From: Pirellulales bacterium
GTDB taxonomy: Bacteria > Planctomycetota > Planctomycetia > Pirellulales > JAICIG01
DNA: 8,941 bases
Direction of reading: 5' to 3'
Assembly: GCA_025924495.1 (NCBI GenBank)
Contig: JAICIG010000334.1
Span: 1 to 8,941 of the forward strand
The notes under the pieces are model-generated. The model was given only the letters and a program-made list of their open reading frames with translations. It did no database searches and had not been told where the DNA came from. The translations under genes were made by a program, and so were the position numbers. Shown here piece after piece: positions 5,989 to 8,941 of this stretch. How positions within the stretch are numbered: position 1 is the first letter of the stretch; each line of letters opens with the position of its first letter.

Positions 5989-6927
5989 ATGCGAACAATG
6001 CTTTGCGCTTGCCTCGTTCTGATCGCCTCCACCCGGCCGCTGGCATCTGCCGAAGAGATTCTTGAGCCCGGCTCGAACACCGTCAAGGCGGTCGACGGCT
6101 GCAAGTTCACCGAAGGGCCAGTGATCGATGGTCGAGGTAATCTGCTTTTCTCCGACGGCCCGAACGATCGGATCATGCAGTTGGCGCCGGACGGCAAGCT
6201 GACGGAGTTTCGCAAACCGTGCGGCCGCGTCAACGGCATGACGATGGACGGTCAGGGACGATTGGTTGTCTGCCAATCGGCAGGGCAGGGGGGCAAGCGG
6301 CGCGTTGCCCGGTTCGAACTCGACGGTCGCGAAACCGTGTTGGCCGAACAATTTGAGGGCCAGCCATTCATCGCCCCCAACGATGTCTGCCTCGATGCCG
6401 ACGGGCGGATCTTTTTTACCGATCCCTATTTCGGGCCGCCCGCGAAGAAATCGCAGCCGGTCAGCGGCGTCTATCGCATCGATCCGGATGGCAAGATCAC
6501 GCGCGTGCTCTCCGATCTGCTCAAGCCAAACGGCATTTTGATCACGCCCGATAATCGGTTGGTTTACGTTTCCGACCGCGGCACGCAAAAGCTGCATCGC
6601 TATGAATTGCAGGCCGACGGCTCGCTGAAGACGGCCGGGATCGTCTACGACTTTTCGCCCGATCGCGGCGTCGATGGCATGCGGCTCGACGTCGAGGGAA
6701 ACATTTACGCGGCCGCCGGACAGGATGAAACCACCGGACTGTTCGTAGTCAGTCCTAACGGCAAGCTCCTGTTGCATTACCCATTGCCGGAATTTGCCAC
6801 CAATGTCGTTTTCGGCGGCAAAGACCGGCGCCATTTGTACGTGACCGCGACAACCGGCGTTTATCGGTTGCGTACTCTCAAAGCCGGCGCGCCTGTGCCG
6901 ATTCCCCGACGAAGCAACTCCCAATAA
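5989..6927 (+). CDS. Secreted SMP-30/gluconolactonase-like beta-propeller hydrolase
   Basis: A 312-aa protein of the SMP-30/gluconolactonase/LRE family, whose members are metal-dependent lactonases on a six-bladed propeller. A signal peptide is present (hydrophobic LCACLVLIAS, cleavage probably after ASA at 19-21), so it acts outside the cytoplasm. Likely metal and catalytic residues are Glu42 (FTEGP), Asn131 (APND), Asn181 (KPNGI) and Asp229 (GVDGM), matching Glu18, Asn103, Asn154 and Asp204 of human SMP-30. Repeated blade motifs such as D-G-x-G/N-L (47-53, 87-92, 136-142, 234-239) are evident. ATG 5989 follows directly after an in-frame TTG; another ATG is at 5998. No Shine-Dalgarno is visible. 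It is followed after 5 nt by the amidase. Lactone substrate is not identifiable. Confidence 0.87.
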   Translation: MRTMLCACLVLIASTRPLASAEEILEPGSNTVKAVDGCKFTEGPVIDGRGNLLFSDGPNDRIMQLAPDGKLTEFRKPCGRVNGMTMDGQGRLVVCQSAGQGGKRRVARFELDGRETVLAEQFEGQPFIAPNDVCLDADGRIFFTDPYFGPPAKKSQPVSGVYRIDPDGKITRVLSDLLKPNGILITPDNRLVYVSDRGTQKLHRYELQADGSLKTAGIVYDFSPDRGVDGMRLDVEGNIYAAAGQDETTGLFVVSPNGKLLLHYPLPEFATNVVFGGKDRRHLYVTATTGVYRLRTLKAGAPVPIPRRSNSQ

Positions 6928-6932
6928 GTCCA

Positions 6933-8285
6933 ATGAAGCGACCGACGACCATTCTTGAGGCCGCTGCCGACATTCAAAGTCACAGACGCTCCGCGCTCGA
7001 TTTGCTCGAAGAATGCCTGCAGCGCATCGACCGGTTCGAGCCTCGCGTGCATGCCTGGGTGATGATCGACGAGGCCGGCGCTCGCCAAACGGCCAAACGT
7101 CTCGACGAAGAGCTCCGGCAAGGCAAGGATCGCGGGCCGCTCCATGGTATTCCGATCGGCATCAAGGACATCGTCGACGTGGCCGGCTGGCTGACGAAAG
7201 CGGGCTCGCCGCTGCGGGAAAACCATCGTGCGGAGCGAGATGCGCCACTCGTCGCCCGCTTGCGCGAAGCCGGCGCAATCATCCTCGGAAAAACGGTCAC
7301 GACGCAGTTCGCCAGCTTCGATCCGGCCGCCACGCGCAATCCGTGGAATTTGGACAGAACGCCCGGAGGTTCGAGCAGCGGGTCGGCCGCCGCAGTGGCC
7401 CTCGGCATGTGCCTGGGTGCGATCGGCTCGCAGACGGGCGGCTCGATCACGCGGCCGGCAAGCTTTTGCGGCGTCGCCGGCTGCAAACCGACCCTGGGCC
7501 GCGTAAGCACATCGGGGCTCGTACCCTTCAGCTACCATCTTGATCACCCCGGACCGATCGCGCAGACCGTCGCCGATCTGGCAGTGCTGCTCGAGACGAT
7601 CGCCGGCTACGATCCAAGCGATCCCGTGTCCGCCGATGCCAGTCCAATGGAACCGTTCATGGGGCCGGCCTCGAAGCCGCCGCGACTCGGATTGCTGGCC
7701 TCCTATTTCATGGCAGAGGCTTCGCCAGCAATCCGACAGGCGACCGAGCAGGCGCTCGAACAACTGCGCGCCAAAGGCGCAGTTATTGAACTTGTCGATC
7801 TGCCGCCGAGCTTTTCCGGCGCGCATCGCTGTCATCGGCTGATTATGGCGGTCGATGCGGCCGACTATCACCGAGCGACGTTTCCTTCGCGCCGCGATCA
7901 ATATGGCCCAAACATCAGCACGGTGCTCGACGAAGGCCTGGCCGCTACGGCCATCGACTACGCCGCCGCCTTGTCTCGCCAATTGCGCTTTCGCCGTGAA
8001 ATGCTGCCGCTCATCGCCCAATTCGACGCACTTGTTACGCCGGCTACCGTCACCAGCGCGCCGGGGTTGGAAACTACCGGCGATCCGAAGTTCAATTCGC
8101 CCTGGAGCTATTCCGGTCTGCCGACGGTCTCAGTACCGTGCGGCCTGACCGAGGAACATCTGCCCGCGTCATTACAGTTGATCGGCCGCCCGTTCGAAGA
8201 AGCCTCGCTATTCCGCGCAGCGGCCTGGTGCGAACAAGCCTTAGGATTCGCTGCTTTGCCGCCGCTGGTGTGCGACGAGACATAA
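6933..8285 (+). CDS. Amidase-signature-family amidohydrolase
   Basis: A 450-aa cytoplasmic-type enzyme without signal peptide, normal length for the amidase signature family, which hydrolyses C-N amide bonds. The Ser-cisSer-Lys triad is complete: Lys78 in IGIKDI, Ser147 in PGGSSSGSA and nucleophile Ser171 in GSQTGGSITRP, with the 24-residue Ser-Ser spacing known from FAAH. The QTGGSI.RP form and lack of the usual GatA partner genes argue for a general amidase or allophanate-hydrolase-like enzyme over the tRNA amidotransferase subunit GatA, though GatA cannot be fully excluded by sequence alone. The C-terminal part (385-425: NSPWSYSGLPTVSVPCG, then LPASLQLIGRP) is typical. It starts 5 nt after the SMP-30 stop, so translational coupling is likely, and the next gene starts 20 nt after its stop. 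Confidence 0.9.
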   Translation: MKRPTTILEAAADIQSHRRSALDLLEECLQRIDRFEPRVHAWVMIDEAGARQTAKRLDEELRQGKDRGPLHGIPIGIKDIVDVAGWLTKAGSPLRENHRAERDAPLVARLREAGAIILGKTVTTQFASFDPAATRNPWNLDRTPGGSSSGSAAAVALGMCLGAIGSQTGGSITRPASFCGVAGCKPTLGRVSTSGLVPFSYHLDHPGPIAQTVADLAVLLETIAGYDPSDPVSADASPMEPFMGPASKPPRLGLLASYFMAEASPAIRQATEQALEQLRAKGAVIELVDLPPSFSGAHRCHRLIMAVDAADYHRATFPSRRDQYGPNISTVLDEGLAATAIDYAAALSRQLRFRREMLPLIAQFDALVTPATVTSAPGLETTGDPKFNSPWSYSGLPTVSVPCGLTEEHLPASLQLIGRPFEEASLFRAAAWCEQALGFAALPPLVCDET

Positions 8286-8305
8286 CTGAAGAAAGCCAAA
8301 TCGCC

Positions 8306-8941
8306 ATGCATCTATTGAAGCGTTTTCGTGAATTGCGCAATCTTATTTCCGTTTGCCTCTTCGCACATCTCATTCATTGCGGCGCTTACTTCGTCCGCGG
8401 CGACGAACCAACCGATCCGTTCCGTCCTGCGGCGATTACTACGGAGAATGTGCCCGCCGTGCCCCCCGCACTCGTCGAGCGGTTGCAGCAATACCAGAGC
8501 ACGCGCTCGGCATCCTTCGCCGGTTGGGCGCCTGACGGCCGGGGCATGCTGATCCAGACTCGCTTCGGCAACTCGGTGCAATTGCATCAGGTGTATCAGC
8601 CGGGCGGCCGAAGAGAGCAATTGACGTTTTTCGAAGAACCGGCAGGAGGCCGATTCATTCCCAAGGCGGGCGACGATTCATTGCTGGTGACGATGAGCCA
8701 AGGGGGCAACGAAAACAACCAAGTATATTATCTCGATCGCTCGGCATATTGCACGACGCTGCTCACCGACGGCAAGTCGCGCAATTTGCTAGGACCGGTT
8801 CAGCACGACGGCAGTCAGATGGTTGTGCTCAGCAACCGCCGCAACGGCCGCGACACCGATCTTTATCTGGCCGATTGCCGACGTCCCGATTCGCTCAGCC
8901 TGTTGATGAAAGTCGATGGGGAGTTCTGGAACGCCGCTGAC
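8306..8941 (+). CDS. S9-family (prolyl-oligopeptidase-type) peptidase, N-terminal part, runs off the window
   Basis: The frame from ATG 8306 stays open for 212 codons to the last base. A hydrophobic stretch (about 13-30, LISVCLFAHLIHCGAYFV) after basic residues suggests a signal peptide; the LIHC sequence is not a good lipobox. From about residue 55 the sequence shows the N-terminal beta-propeller of S9 peptidases: RLQQYQSTRSASFAGWAPDG, then RGMLIQTRFG, QLHQVYQPGG, REQLTFFEEP, and GGNENNQVYYLD with LLTDGKSRN (about 132-160). The catalytic alpha/beta hydrolase domain with Ser, Asp and His would be downstream and cannot be checked. It probably closes the SMP-30/amidase transcription unit. There is no good ribosome binding site; GAAGAAAG at 8288-8295 is too far away. 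Confidence 0.8.
   Translation, partial: MHLLKRFRELRNLISVCLFAHLIHCGAYFVRGDEPTDPFRPAAITTENVPAVPPALVERLQQYQSTRSASFAGWAPDGRGMLIQTRFGNSVQLHQVYQPGGRREQLTFFEEPAGGRFIPKAGDDSLLVTMSQGGNENNQVYYLDRSAYCTTLLTDGKSRNLLGPVQHDGSQMVVLSNRRNGRDTDLYLADCRRPDSLSLLMKVDGEFWNAAD

Noticed and set aside
5929..8021. Long minus-strand open frames opposite the SMP-30 and amidase genes (334 and 386 codons)
   Set aside because: They mirror the codon bias of two well-supported plus-strand genes; the translations are Arg/Gly/Asp-rich without domain motifs.
1..8941. Defence island, prophage, CRISPR array, tRNA or toxin-antitoxin content
   Set aside because: No repeat-spacer periodicity, no tRNA-like cloverleaf seen, no nuclease, helicase, integrase or toxin families; the genes are metabolic or envelope-related.

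Overview
The window is a chromosomal stretch of about 60% GC from what is most likely a planctomycete (Pirellulales-like). That placement is inference. It rests on gene types and protein styles: a 12-helix ABC-2 permease, secreted esterase, SMP-30 and S9 peptidase proteins, and a PSP1-domain protein with a cysteine-rich tail. Weak or absent ribosome binding sites before several genes and REP-like palindromes between genes also fit. There is no phage, plasmid, CRISPR, rRNA or tRNA signal.

Layout. Positions 1-105 hold the last 35 codons of an upstream gene, probably an ABC transporter ATPase. A REP-like palindromic element (119-169) follows, then a two-half ABC-2 permease (258-1853). Next come a secreted alpha/beta hydrolase with its own candidate promoter (1986-2939) and a 109-aa protein of unknown function with a good promoter and ribosome binding site (3043-3372). 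Biotin synthase bioB lies on the minus strand (3420-4478) and is divergent from a PSP1-domain gene (4610-5164). The PSP1 gene overlaps by 4 nt, tail to tail, a minus-strand gamma-carbonic-anhydrase-family gene (5161-5676). A 312-bp intergenic region carries a near-ideal REP doublet (REPIN). From 5989 a plus-strand run of SMP-30/gluconolactonase-like protein, amidase and S9-family peptidase is closely packed and looks like one transcription unit. The last gene runs off the window end.

How the genes work together. The ATPase tail and permease probably form one ABC-2 transporter. The SMP-30, amidase and S9 genes are three hydrolases spaced 5 and 20 nt apart, so co-expression is plausible, but no common substrate can be read from the sequence. 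bioB stands alone without other biotin genes. The rest is ordinary housekeeping or family-level content. The most distinctive structure is the REP doublet at 5816-5904. No undescribed multi-gene system was found.
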